Notes under the pieces: generated by a model
The model's input: only the letters and a program-made list of their open reading frames with translations
Told to the model about the DNA's origin: nothing
Databases searched by the model: none
From: Planococcus citri
Lineage: Eukaryota > Arthropoda > Insecta > Hemiptera > Pseudococcidae
Direction: 5' to 3'
NCBI RefSeq assembly: GCF_950023065.1
Contig: NC_088679.1
Span: 2,294,001 to 2,358,000, forward strand
Length of the DNA stretch: 64,000 nt
Shown: positions 10,611-23,024 of the stretch, one piece after another
How positions within the stretch are numbered: position 1 is the first letter of the stretch
Layout of the letters: each line of letters opens with the position of its first letter
Program-made: the position numbers and the translations under genes

Positions 10611-13400
10611 ATTTGATTCAACAGCAAACGCTAAGATAGGTAATATATGTACGTTGAAAAAAGAATTTCACCCAAAGTGGCATAAATAAGTAGATACCTA
10701 TTTACAAATTTATGAGATATTTTTCGTAATTTAATTTTCCGATTAAATGGTTGACTGAACGAATACTTAATGGAGTTGAGCAAATCGGCCCTACGCACAA
10801 ATATTTTCTCGGCACAGTGAACTTTTTCAAAGTTATTTCAAAAGCAGGCAGGTATTGTTTTTTAGCAGGTATTTATCAAGCCGATTTTGTAATCTGAATA
10901 CGCATACGTGGATTTTGAAGAACTTGAGCATACTTATGTAGGTACCTACAGATAAATACGGAAAATTTTCATCTATACCTACCGCAGACTATTTGCGATT
11001 ATACGTTAAGGATAATGAGACCATATAGAAAGGATGAACGCGGAAACAAAACGAGTGAGCAGAAAATACACGAACAAAAATACGAAGAACTAATTTTCGG
11101 CTACTAAGTACATATATATCCAAGAACACAAATAGAATCATCGTTAAAACAGAAATCATAGTTAGTACGAGTACAATGGAATCAATGAGATCAATTCAAT
11201 TTTCCTTCATTGTTTCAGAATTTATTTTCAGCGACTGCGCCGGTCCAATTTTCTGAATTTTCAATTTAATTTTCAGGCATTGGTTTTATATATTATTTTC
11301 TAGTTTTCGCACACCTTGTATAGTCAAGTTCTGCTTAAGTGACTGATTAAAGTTTAAGACTGTTGAAATAATTGAGAACATCGGAAAAATAAAATCTTCG
11401 GTTACTTTTAATGTACTCACTACAGAAAGGAAAAAGGTTTCTTGAAGGAAATCGAAGCAACCACCAGTCACATAAACGCATTGAAACTGAAAGTAAAAGT
11501 TCAGCTTAACGTCCCGTCCGTTGTATTTACAATCGTTGCTTCCCACTAGTTCTCTCTTCTCGCTCATATTCTTGATTCTTGTAACAAAATTTCCATCATT
11601 AACGGTAGAAATAATCTTCAGAACATCGATATCGTTAAAATTATGCGAACATCCGGGCCTTGTACATGGGTTTTAATTTCAACTAGGTAAGTATTTGTTG
11701 CATGAAAATTTTAGTACGAATTTCGAAAATTCTCAACGTATACGGTTCGATAGATTTAATCAAAATTAATAGGTAGAGGTACCGATAAAGTACGTTCACG
11801 GGGTATTGAGCTTCTTCTGTTTTTTTCCCTTCATTACGACGCCTTCCTTATTTCCGCTTGTTATTTGTTTTTTCTCATTTTTCAAAAAATATTTAAAAAT
11901 TTTCATCGCATTAACGAGGATTAGGTAGTAAGTATATAGAACCTCTAAAGAATTGGGTTGGACTGGGAGCGGATGGCGCGGTGACCGAGAGAAAAAAAAC
12001 GCACCAAACCAGCGTAATCATTAGGCGAGCTAACCGGCCACAGCCTCTAGAACGTTGAAAAGTTTTATAATTTGATAAACCTGCTTAAGAAAAACGAAGA
12101 AATATTTCCACCAAATTCCTAATACAAATTAAAAACTTTTGAAAGCATCTCGGCCAACCACCAAGTTGCCTTGGCTTGGCTCTCGCACAGATTAATCGAC
12201 GAGCACGCGCCGCGCCGCGCTAAAACAGAAAGTAAAACAAGAAAAAAAACCACGCCGGAAATCTAATTGCTGCGAAAAATCTGACAAGCTTTTAAACTTT
12301 ACCGCTAAAAAGAACATCGTGCGAGAAAGAAAAAAACCTAAAACGCACGCATCCTACCTTTATAGGTACACTTCTACTAGGTACCTATCAAGCTACATAG
12401 AACTCACCTACCAAAAATATAGTCACCTCAGCCACGTAGATACTCACTCTTCATAAGCCTAAATGTGTACCTATAGTACCTACTACTTTCTTCGCTTCCT
12501 ACCGAAAATTGTGTCAGTTCTGTCTCGAGGGAATTTCACGCGTCTACGGTATAATTGATTATAGCGGCGCTGCTACTGCTGCCTTATACCCTTAACTTGG
12601 TTCCAATCGTATAAGGTACCCTATAACGTAAATCTGCCTCTGCTATAACAGACAAACGACTCGAGTAATTGATGTCAACGTAAAAAAGTCGCATCGTCGT
12701 CAAAATTTTACCTATCTACCTAGGGAAAAAATTTTCATCCTGCTGCGAGGCAAAGAAGATGGTGTAATGAAAAGGTTATCGAGACTCGATAGTGTTTTTC
12801 ATTTGTGATAAAAATGAAAAGTCGATCTGAGCTTATAATAAAACATTTTCGAAGAGTTTTAGGAATCATCCGCATGAACGAAGGAATATTGAAGGAACTT
12901 GCGGAATGGGGCACAGAACCGCATTTTCATAAGAGAGTAGGTATTCCAAAATTCTTGCAAGGTTCAAGACGAGGGTCATTACTTCAAAAAAGGAACCTCT
13001 CGAGGTGTCTTTTGTCTGTCTCCGACTTGAACGAGACAGTAATTTTTGGAAAGAGGATGGTCTGAAACCTTCAAAACCAAAATTTCAGCTACCCAAATTG
13101 ATTTTTTGAAAATTCAAAAAAAATGAAAATATATCAACTCCTTCGAACCAATTTTCACCATTTCCAATTTCTCTGCAAGAGGCTCCAGCGCAATTTTCGA
13201 TTTTTTCAAAAATTCCTCTGGAAGACATTGAAATTAATCTGGACAGCTAAAAATCGAGTGGTAGTGCATTCTCAACCAGCTTGAAGCATTTATTCTCATT
13301 TGAACTAAACTTATTTCCAGAGAGTCGAGAATTAGCCACAATTCGATATTTTTAGTTGCCCATTACATAGAGCAGGAAAATAATTGAACCCTAAAACATC
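10611..13400. other. Mostly unique region with a CpG-rich patch
   Basis: No gene was recognised. The patch at 11950-12240 is GC/CpG-rich for this window (GGATGGCGCGGTGACCG, then GCACGCGCCGCGCCGCGC near 12205), the composition expected of a promoter or an unmethylated element, but no exon pair could be built around it. A 93-codon minus-strand ORF at 11286-11567 and an 86-codon ORF at 12805-13065 match no family. About 12990-13250 contains GGAACCTCTCGAGGTGTC and AAGAGGCTCCAGCGC, which recur inverted at about 16500-16960, so that part is a diverged dispersed repeat. Confidence 0.4.
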
Positions 13401-13550
13401 TTTCATTGGAACATGAAATGAATGCTGAACTGGACAGACTACTGAACTGAGTACTGAGCTGAACTGAACTGAATGCTGAACTGGACAGAATACTGAATTT
13501 ATTTTATTTCAATACTGAAATTTATTTCATTTTATTTTTTTTATCAATAC

Positions 13551-13613
13551 ACTCATTCATTCAATCATTCATTCATTCATTCATTCATTCATTCATTCAT
13601 TCATTAATTCATT
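13551..13613. repeat. ATTC microsatellite
   Basis: An almost uninterrupted run of CATT/ATTC tetranucleotides of about 15 units. It sits between a short ACTGAACTGGACAGA-type repeat (13430-13495) and the TTTTGTC-type tract. Confidence 0.9.
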
Positions 13614-13616
13614 GGT

Positions 13617-13891
13617 TTGGTTCAGCAGCCTTCTATTTTTCTGTCTTTTTGTCTTTTTGCCTTTTCGCCTTCTCGCCATTACACCTTTTTGTGTTTTCAT
13701 CATTTTGTTGTTTCATCGATTTGTCTTTTTGTCGTTTTGTCAATTTGTCTTTTCATCGCTTTGTTGTTTTGTCGTTTTGTTGTTTAGTCTTTTTGTTGTT
13801 TTGTCGTTTCATTGTTTCATCTTTTCATTGTTTCATCTTTTTGTCATTTTATTGTTTTGTCGTTTCATCATTTTGTCGTTTCATTGTTTTG
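13617..13891. repeat. Degenerate TTTTGTCGTTTCATC-type array, left part
   Basis: T-rich hexa- to octanucleotide units (CTTTTTGTC, GTTTTGTCG, GTTTCATTG) in tandem. ORFs in all three plus frames read as Phe/Cys/Leu-rich low-complexity peptides and are not genes. The array continues at 15326 after the transposon cluster. Confidence 0.85.
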
Positions 13892-15325
13892 CAGGGCTTC
13901 AAACCCGTACCCGTATCCGTACCTGTACCCGACAGGGTTGTCATTTTACATGTAGAATAAGTTATTCTACGTCTACGTGTAAAATAAGTAGAATAAGTAG
14001 AATATCGACGTAGACTATACGTAGAATGTAGAATGTAGAATGTAGAAAAAGTTCTGATTGGCTGTTTACCTGATAAGAAATGACGAAACGTGATAATGCT
14101 TACAATCTACAGCTTTGAGCTTACAACAACTTACAATAAAATTTAACAAATTGACCAAAAGTTCATCAATTTTTTTTGGTGAGCTTGAAAGCTGAATGCA
14201 TGAGAAAAAATGAACAAACGAATAAAGTAACCTTGAAAGTTGAAACCTATCAAAATGTGTTAAAATTTTACCATTAACGAGAAATTCCAATTTTTCAACA
14301 AATTTAATGTATTTTTTTTAGCATTTCTGAAGAATTTTGAGCTCAAAATTGAGTTATAAATGTGAGATAATAATTCATAATTGAAAAAAAGTAATGCAAT
14401 GCAACCTGTTGGCTGCAATGGGTTGAAATTATGCGAGGAGTTTTTCAATTATTTTAAATATTTTGAATTCTATTAAAATATGTTTTGAAATTTTTTAATT
14501 TTTAGAGAATTTTGAGTTCAAAATTGAGTCCTGATTTTAAGAGATAGGTAATTGAAAAAAACTTAAACAGTCATAGGTAGGTACAACCTATTGAAATGGA
14601 TCAAAATTACATGAGGAATTTGAATTTGAATATTATGGCGAAAATATGTTTTGATTGAATTTGAACATATTTGGAAAATTTTGAGCTCATGAATCATGAT
14701 TTTGGGATAATTGAAAAAGTGTCAGGTGACCTATCAAAATGAGGTGAAATTACATGAGAAATTCAGCTTCTACTAAACTTTTTTCAGCATTTTTGAAGAA
14801 TTTCAGCATTACAATGGTGAAAACATAATTAATTAATCATCCAAAAGCTTAGCAAAGTACAATTTTCCAGCAAATTAGAACATTTTTTGCATTTTTTCAA
14901 TTTATTCTACTTATTCTACTTATTCTACATATTCTACGTAGAATAAAAATTTATTCTACTTTACATATTCTACATTTATTCTACATGTTATTCTACGTTT
15001 TACATTCTACACTGACAACCCTGGTACCCGAATACCCGAACAAAAATCCAATAATTTCTGTACCCAAACCCTTACCCATACCCGAAAAATGAAATGAGGA
15101 ATACCCAAACCTATACCCGTACCCAATAGACTATTTTGAATCCAAATACCCGAAAATACCCAATAGATCAGGTACAGTTCGGGTATTTCACCTAAAATAC
15201 CCGAACCCGTACCTGTACCCGAACGTTTAAAATTTTCATACCTGTACCCGATTCTCTGAGAAATAAATATATACCGTACCCGATACCCGTACCCGTACCC
15301 GAAAACGTTTGGGTTTGAAGCCCTG
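13892..15325. mobile_element. hAT-like non-autonomous element (outer) with 8-bp target duplication
   Basis: The ends are CAGGGCTTCAAACCC (left) and GGGTTTGAAGCCCTG (right), a perfect 15-bp terminal inverted repeat. The flanks TTGTTTTG at 13884-13891 and TTGTTTTG at 15326-15333 are identical 8-mers, the duplication size of the hAT superfamily. Inside the ends lie tandem CCCGTACCCGTA-type units in opposing orientation. There is no transposase. A second element occupies 13933-15023, so the outer element proper is only about 340 bp. The host repeat contains TTGTTTTG-like words, but the exact TIR borders make chance unlikely. Confidence 0.85.
13933..15023. mobile_element. hAT-like non-autonomous element (inner) with 8-bp target duplication
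   Basis: The left end CAGGGTTGTCA is the reverse complement of the right end TGACAACCCTG. The target duplication GTACCCGA is exact (13925-13932 and 15024-15031). Subterminal regions are rich in the short repeat TAGAATAAG / CTTATTCTA in opposing orientations, resembling the subterminal motifs bound by hAT transposases. The central 14050-14880 is AT-rich. Short minus-strand ORFs there (14066-14448) show no transposase motifs. This element inserted into the CCCGTACCCG repeats of the outer element. Confidence 0.88.
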
Positions 15326-15710
15326 TTGTTTTGTCTTTTTGTCTTTACGTCGTTTGGTCGTTTCATTATTTTGTCTTCTCGTCTTTTCGTCTCATTCATT
15401 CATTGGTTTGGTTCAGCAGCCTTTGTATTTTTCTGTCTTTTTGTCATTTTGCCTTTTCATCTTTTTGTCAATTCGTCTTTTCATCGCTTTGTTGTTTTGT
15501 CGTTTCGTCGTTTAGTCTTTTTGTTGTTTTGTCATTTCATTGTTTCGTCTTTTCATTGTTTTGTCTTTTCATTGTTTCATCTTTTTGTGATTTTGTTGTT
15601 TTGTCATCTTTTCGTAGTTTCATCTTTTCGTCTTTTTGTCTTTTCGCCTTTCCATCTTTTCATCGTTTTGTCGTTTCATTGTTTTGTCTTCTCATCTTTT
15701 CATCTTTTGG
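15326..15710. repeat. Degenerate TTTTGTC-type array, right part
   Basis: Continuation of the array interrupted by the hAT cluster. It contains a second copy of the unit CATTGGTTTGGTTCAGCAGCCT (first near 13609, again near 15400), showing that the array grew partly by duplicating longer blocks. Confidence 0.85.
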
Positions 15711-15714
15711 AATA

Positions 15715-16153
15715 AGGCTTTTGACTTATTGCGGGTTGCATATTGGTTTGCCTGAACTTTATCGGTTTGGTGGGCATTCTTATCAGTGAGTATCAAAATT
15801 TCATATTTTGAGCAATTTTCACAAGGTGTTTTTGAAATTTACAGCTTTTATTTAGTTTTTTCTTCAATTTTAAACACTGTTAAACCCTGTAATGTAAAAA
15901 GATCCTCTCTTCGTCGAGTTTTAAAGAACTTGACAAAACGTCTTTGAACCTCGACAAAGAGCGGATCTTTTTCTATCACAGGATTAAACAGTGTTTAAAA
16001 TTGAAGGAAAAACTAAATAAAAGCTGTAAATTTCAAAAACACCTTGTGAAAATTGCTCAAAATATGAAATTTTGATACTCACTGATAAGAATGCCCACCA
16101 AACCGATAAAGTTCAGGCAAACCTATATGCAACCCGCAATACGTCAAAAGCCT
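15715..16153. mobile_element. 439-bp hairpin MITE (near-perfect palindrome)
   Basis: The whole element is one inverted repeat centred near 15934. Starting at AGGCTTTTGAC on each side, the first 160 or so bases of the arms differ at only three positions. They then diverge toward a short spacer that still pairs partly (GATCCTCTCTTCGTCGAG against CTCGACAAAGAGCGGATC). TA flanks both ends (15713-15714, 16154-16155), fitting a mariner-type MITE. Transcription would give a stem of about 200 bp. There is no ORF. Confidence 0.9.
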
Positions 16154-17300
16154 TATGGCATTTTTTGAAACACCTACTCTTTATACCCCCTTTTTTTTAG
16201 ACACCCCCCTTGAGGGATGAGTATTGAGCGTAGTATCACATCGTCGGGAATTTGAAGGGAAACATTTCAAGTCCAGGTAGTTTTTCTCATAAATATAGGT
16301 AATATTTGCGGAGTAAATTGTAAAAAACGTGAATCATATTAAGCCGTTTTAGCCTCCTACAGAAATTAGATCCAGGGGTAGGAGGGTCGGCTTTTTTCAT
16401 GGTAGCTCAGAGGGTCCATCTGAACTGAACACATTCCCAAAGAAAAAATTTATGTGCCAACGCTCAGAAATTATAAAATTCTGGAGAAATCATAAACCAC
16501 ATACATATGAGGCTCCAGAGTCCAGAATGACTGAAAAAGGTAAAATTCAGATGTAAATCCAGTGATTTCTCAAAATTTTCTTAACAAAAATACCGATTGA
16601 ATAAACTTACTCAATGTGGTTTCCTGAAAATTAAGCCAAATAGCGATTAACTCGTGAAATAGATCAAGAATAAGCGGCAAGTCCGTATTTAAGCTCCTAT
16701 AAATTTAATTTCTACACTTTCTGAACAAATCTTAAAATTTTGGAGAAGTTGAAAATCGCACTAACAACCGGTTCTAAAACGACCGGAAGTAATGAAATTC
16801 GCTTCGAATGAGTTTATATTACATTTTTTTGAAAAAAGAAAAATACCTAACCGAAAATGATCAATTTTGAACTTTATTAAAATTTGCCCAAAATCGTAAA
16901 ATCAATTTAGGCAGCTGAAATTTTGGTCGGAGCCGGACACCTCGACGAGAGGTTCCTATGTCAGAAGAAGTGATGGAATTAGATCAGAATTCGTTAAAAT
17001 TCTTCAAGTAATTGTTCAATCAAATTTGATTACCTAAATCAAGTCAGTTCAGATCAAATTTCAGCTTTTCAGGTCAATTTGGTGAAATTTTTATTTTTTC
17101 TGTGTATTATTGGCCTTTGATTTTCAACAATTTTGGCTAGTGATGTATTTTTGCATGCCCTTTTAATTCAGCTTCGCATGATTCAAAAATTTTCGAACCG
17201 GGTGAAAACCTACCTCATTAGGCAAAAATTTCCTCGAGTGTTACAGCTTTTGAAATGAAGGTTTTCGTGATTACCGAAACGACATCGACAAGGGACCCTT
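16154..17300. repeat. Diverged dispersed repeat, inverted relative of 12990-13250
   Basis: CACCTCGACGAGAGGTTCC near 16940 is the inverted counterpart of GGAACCTCTCGAGGTG near 12992. Nearby AAAATTTGCCCAAAATCGTAAAATC-type and GGCTCCAGAGTCCAG segments also match the fold-back family loosely. Borders are not visible. 16186-16230 contains short C-rich and T-rich runs. Confidence 0.35.
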
Positions 17301-19735
17301 TGAACGAAAGCAAACTAGATCGAAATAGTATGACGTAAAATCCCTGGTAACCAAAATTTCAAAAGCATGAGTTCAATTTTTGGATTCAAGCCGAATTTTT
17401 GAACATTTAAAGAATTTTAGGCAATTTTTGATTTTTCTTAAAAATTAAATTTTTTTTCACTTTTTTGGAACTTACAAATTATGAACCAAGTTGAACAAGA
17501 GGAGGAGGAAGCTTAACAGAGTAAAATTTTGTACTGTGACTGAAATACTATCTCCAACAAAAAAACTAAAACAAACACCAGGTACTTACTGGTATACTTC
17601 ACAACTGCGTTGAACATTCGAACAATGAACCTAGACAAGAAAACGATGATCTACGAGTGGTACATGAGAACTCGAAAAATAAATTAATATTCAAAGAATA
17701 AAACTCCAGCTCAGCGTTAATCTGTCTACGTAAGACACCACTATATATACTTATTCGTATAATTTAAACTTTACAGTACCAGCACCATAGTACCCCAGTA
17801 CCCACTCTTATTCTTATAAATACATCCCGACTTAAACACCAAACAAAGAACGATTATTCCAGAAACAATGGAGCAGGCAGAACAAAATGCCCCTTCGAAA
17901 GTGGAACACCTATTAACTTTTTAACTAGTCGTTTGTTTGAAAGTTTGTAAATGAACTTTCCGTTGCGTTTCCTTTTCCACCAACAACAATACGAACGCGA
18001 ACGCAACGAAACGACACAATAATTCCAAAAGCATCTAATTTTTCTTCTCGTTGCTTTTTAAATTTCCAGTGTAATTCGATTGCTGTATAAAATTTGCATA
18101 TTATTAAAAAAAAATTCGAACTCGCGACTTCTTTTTTTCCCCCTCCTCCTACCCCCTACTTCACTATAGAAACGTGCTGTCGTTTACAGAACGAAACGAG
18201 CGGCTATTTCGAAAATGATTTAATTGAAGATAAAAATTTTTATTTACAGATGTCAACTGCAATAAATTTTTCGCCAGCTGATTTTCTACACAAAGAAGTT
18301 ATTTCATGCGGATTGTTCGCGTTGAAAAAAATACCACTTATAATAACATCGAAAAGTCTCGTAAACTGTCAGAAAAAGACCCGCTACATCGAATGAGCTC
18401 GAATTTTAATTCCAGCAACGAGAGTTTTCCTCTTCATGAGCCATGCTAATTGCCATTCATACACCTTATACATATTATAAAGTTATATCTCATTAACTTT
18501 AACGCTGAAAGAAAAATACCAACTCGAGTATATTTTTGAGACGTTCCTCTTTCGCCATCTCGAGACTCCAGCAACGCCTGTTGGAACTTATAGGTCTCGG
18601 TAGTATACCAAAAAGGCGATAGCTTTAGCGTGGGAAACTGATGGTTGAAGCGTGCAAAAAGTTAAGGCTCATAAATTTTGCAATAGGCTGCGCGAGAGTG
18701 ATGGTACCGATGGTAAAGGGTATAGGGCAACGAGTATATGTGCGTGTATCGGCATCATCATGGCCGGGGGATGGAGTTGGTGTTATTTTTATGAGGCCGA
18801 GTCGCGAGCTTACGGACGATTTGGCGAAACAGGGTGGGTAAAATGAAGAATTATACGGGTTCGCATTACTCGACGAGCATACTGATGACAATAAAACAAA
18901 TTATGACTTGGGCGTAAAGAGAACAATATCGAGGCGAAAAGTTTCCATTCTCGCAGGTAAAACCGGGTTCAGCACGCTGCGAAGTACCATTTGCAGAAGT
19001 CATTTACAAATATAGAGATCGTAAAAATTTTCCCTGCGAGGTAATTTTAGCGGTGTAAAGTTACCGTAGCTTTGGATAACGGCCATATTTAGTGGCGCAA
19101 TTTTAGTCTCCTTCTTATTTTTTTTTCTTCTTATTTTTACTTAGCGCTTTTATTTCGCAGTATGCTCCTGAGCCGGCATATAGATAGGTATAGTACTTTT
19201 AACAACCATACGTTCCGTACCTATCCGTGTACCTACCTCATCTTTCGAGGTATGAAGGTAATGTTGTTCGAAAAGAAAATAATTAACGTTTTAAGCGCTT
19301 GTAACGCATTAAACACGATGTTGATTGGGTATGAAAATGAAGAGGGCAAGTTATTGCCACTAAATTGTAGTATTATAAGGAAAATTCATAGAAGAAGGAG
19401 AGGTACTTTGCATCTTAGGTAGGTACACCAGAAGTGTGCTAACGATGAAATTTCGTGGTGTCAACAGAAAAATTTGTTACAAAAGCCTTCAGCCAACATG
19501 AAACACCTTTCAATGAGCTAATTTTATCGTTTATTCATTTCAGTGTGGTTTCTCTGAGCATAGACTAGAGACCTTCATTTCAAAAGTAGGTACATGGAAC
19601 ATCCAGGAAAGTTTTTCTACCCACAGGGAGGTCCCAACCCGCAGCAAAATACTCCAACTTGATAAATCTAAATCAAAAGATCATGTAATAAATAGATACA
19701 TCACCACCCAAAATTTTAGATGGTAAGTACATTTT
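17301..19735. other. Unique region, no gene supported
   Basis: Ordinary AT-rich sequence. The most GC-rich part (18600-18890) has overlapping ORFs on both strands (60-90 codons), but none resembles a known family and no splice pattern favours one. Short poly-pyrimidine tracts occur near 18130 and 19110. Confidence 0.4.
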
Positions 19736-19739
19736 AAAA

Positions 19740-22207
19740 ATTTTGGATACCAAAAAGTATACATCTATTTTTGATGAATTTCTAAAAATAAAATTAGGGC
19801 TAAAAATGAAAAAAAAAGTTCACCAAAATCGACCTATAAAGCTAAAATTTGGTCAGTCTCAGTACTGTGTTTTCGACTCCCTTCCCCGAATTGATGGAAG
19901 GCGGTTTCGAACCGCTTTGAATAGTTCTGCAGCCTGCACAGCAGATTTTGGAAAATTGAATTTTCCATAAAATTTCACCAAATGAGCTTAAAACGCAGAA
20001 ATTTACCCAATTGCTATAATTTCAACTGGATGAGTCATCTAGAGCTGGTTCAAAACCGTTCTTGAGCATCCAATCGTACTTTGGGAATTGAGAACCCCTG
20101 ATTTTGAATATGTGCCATTAAAACTGTTGAAATTGACCTCAGATCGTGTAAATGCGATTGACCAAATATTTGAGTGATTCTGACATAATTTTCATCGCCA
20201 AAATCATTTTTAAATTTTGAATAAATTTATGAAAATTCAAATTCGGTTTTTTGAATCCCATATTTTTGACGTTCATAAGTCGATTCCGTTTTGGAACCTC
20301 GAAGTGGATTTTGATTTTTCCATTTTTCCATTTTCCCTCCAAAAATTATACCTATCACTGGAGAATATTTTGGATTTGATTTCAAGTCGTTTTGGAGCCT
20401 CCAGCGACTTTTTGAAAGGTTGTATGACGTTTTTTTTTTCGAAAATTGAAAATTTCCTAAAAGTAGCTGGAAGCTTCAAAACCATTTGAAACCCCCATGT
20501 AGTCTGCAAATAAATTTCAGCTTGCTAACTCCATTTGATAAATTAATTTTGAAAAAATTTCAAGTTTCAAAAATCTACTGAAGGCTTTAGGAATTCTCAA
20601 AAAAGTCGCTGGAGGCCCTAAAATGACTTGAAGCCACCAGAAGTCGTCTTCAGAGGGTGTTAAAATTGGAGCGAAGTAGAGAAACGCAAGTTCAAACCCT
20701 TGCTGGGGCAAAAATTGCAAATTTTTTTTCACTTTTTTTTGTAAAAAAAATTTTTTGCAACGCCAATTGTTCAAAAAAAATATTTAAGTCAGCTATTTCA
20801 GCATTTTTATGAGTTTATGAGAGCTCATTAGTAACAAATTTTGGATAAATTGTATATAAAGTTGATAAAATTGATCAAATATAATTTCATCAATTATATA
20901 TAATTTCAATCAGTTTTGATCTGGTCAAAATTTGGATCAAATTTAATAGAAATAAATTATTTGATAGTTTTGATCAAATTTGATACAACTTTTTTTCCCG
21001 GATATCATATTTTCGACATGCCAAATCGATTGGAAATGGTTTCAACCCGTTTTGAGCAGTTCTGTAGCCTCCAGCCGATTTTTGAAACTCAAAATTCCCA
21101 CAAAATTCCATCAAATTGGAGTTGTAAAGCTAAAATTTATTCTAAAAACTAATTTCAATACGCTACGAAGTACTGCAGGTGAATTTCCAGGCATTTTGTG
21201 AAAATTCATTCTGCAAACTAATTTCAATACGCTACGAAGTTGACTGCTGGTGAATTTCAATTCGTTTTGGAGTCTCCAGCAACTTTTTGAACGGTTTTAT
21301 GATGTTTTTTTTGGAAAATTGAAATTTCCTAAAAGTAGCTGGAAGCTTCAAAACCATTTGAAACCACCATGTAGTCTGCGAAGTAAATTTCAGCTTGCCA
21401 ACTCCATTTGATAAATTAATTCAAGTTTCAGAAATCTGCTGGAGGCTCCAGTAATTTTCAAAAAAAGTCGCTGGAGGCCCTAAAATGACTTAAACCCACC
21501 TGACGTCGTCTTCAGAGAAATTTCAGCTTTCCATTTCCATTTGATTAAATTTTGTGAAAATTTAAAGTTTCAAAACTCTGCTGGGGGCTTCAGGAATTTT
21601 CAAAATGTTGCTGGAGGCTCCAAAATGCCTGGAAGTTCACCTGCAGTACTTCGTAGCGTATTGAAATTAGTTTATAGAATAAATTGTAGCATTACAACTC
21701 CAATTTGATGGAATTTTGTGGGAATTTCGAGTTTCAAAAATCTGCTGGAGGCTCCAGAACTGCTCAAAACGGGTTGAAGCCATTTCCAATTGATTGGGCA
21801 TGTCGAAAATAGGGTATATCCCAAATTTCAGCTTTCTTGGTCAATTTGGTAAAATTTTTATTTTTTCCCTCATTTTTGGCCTAAATTCGATTTTCAAAAA
21901 TTCACCAAAAATCGAAAAACCTACTTCAGCACTTGAAATTTTGACAGGTGATGAATTTTTACATGATCTTTCGATCTACCTTTGTAAAGTTTGAAAAATT
22001 TCGTGCAAGTCCTATGTTGAAACGCAAAATCTGCGATTTCGGCTGACCTGTCAATCAAAATGACCGCTATTTTGTAAGTAAGGCAAACTTTTGTTTGGGG
22101 AAGTTTGCTTTAATATATTCCTTAGGATGTCCCCTTTAAGAAAAAAGTTGTCCCGGAGGATCGGTGGGGGGGGGGGTTGCAATTACTCCTGTTGTCATAT
22201 GCCGGAC
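19740..22207. mobile_element. Fold-back element, copy B (right terminus intact)
   Basis: The right terminus ends with TGTCATATGCCGGAC followed by TA, preceded inward by the oligo-G tract, AAAAAAGTTGTCCCGGAGGATC, CATTTTGTAAGTAAGG and the CACCTGTCAAAATTTC region as the reverse complement. The interior carries several CTGGAGGCTCCAG-type monomers in both orientations (20380-21750). The left part (19740-20000) retains only diverged arm sequence and no recognisable terminus, so this copy is left-decayed. An AT-rich TTGATCAAATTTGAT cluster near 20830-20990 looks like a local insertion or expansion. Confidence 0.65.
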
Positions 22208-22209
22208 TA

Positions 22210-23020
22210 ACATAATAATGACCACCGATAAAAATTGTTGAAAATTGATGAAACAAAGCAAAATCCTAGCAAAGTACCTACCTATCGCAAAAATACCGAA
22301 AAATCATCTTATCAAAAATTTTGAAAAACAAAAACCATTGAATTTGACCATCTGAGTGCAGGTGAAAAAAATGTCAAAATCAAACAAGATTTTGCGAAAA
22401 CCTGCACAAAAAAAATTCAAGTAGCAGAAAAAGTGCTGGAAATAATGAAAAATTTATCAGATAAGTAGGTACATATTATCAACGCAAAATAAAATTCTGC
22501 AAAAATTATAACAAGTCCGGCAAAAAGGTAAGAATCTACAGTTTTGCTAATTTTTTTTTTTTTACAAAATACAAGTCCTATGCACTACATATTTTACAAA
22601 TCTTTGAGCAGTTTTAAAAGTTGTTATGGTATTTCAATTTATGTTTTAACCATTTTTTTTTCAGTTCTTGTTAATTTTTGACCAACAATTTTCTGTCAAC
22701 TTCAAAGTCGATTTATATTCGAATTCGTCGCAGTTAGATTTTTCGGAAAATTTTACTCGATGTTTAAAGTGTTTCCAACGAATATTTTCATCAATTTTTT
22801 TTTTTCATTTGAAGCATTTCTTGCAAAGGTTTATATCCTGGTTTTTGCGATATTTCGTAAACTTTTGCTAATTTTTTACAGTTTATGTGACATTCTCACA
22901 GCATTTTTAAGCTGTTTTCGCAAAACTTTGCACAAGTTTGCCATTATTTCATCAAATTTGTGGTAATTTTTTGTGATTTAAATGCAAATGCAAGTACTTT
23001 GATACGCCATATGTTTAAAC
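22210..23020. other. AT-rich sequence without recognised genes
   Basis: Degenerate short phrases such as CAAAAATT, CAATTTTTT and TTTTGCAAA recur with no fixed period. ORFs at 22668-22966 are Phe-rich low-complexity translations. Nothing else was seen. Confidence 0.4.
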
Positions 23021-23024
23021 TCAC

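Noticed and set aside
13612..15789. Phe/Cys/Leu-rich ORFs that look like multi-pass membrane proteins
   Set aside because: They translate the TTTTGTC-type microsatellite in every plus frame. The hydrophobicity is a by-product of T-rich codons.
18600..18891. A coding exon in the GC-richer patch
   Set aside because: ORFs are open on both strands with no recognisable domain and no convincing splice pair.
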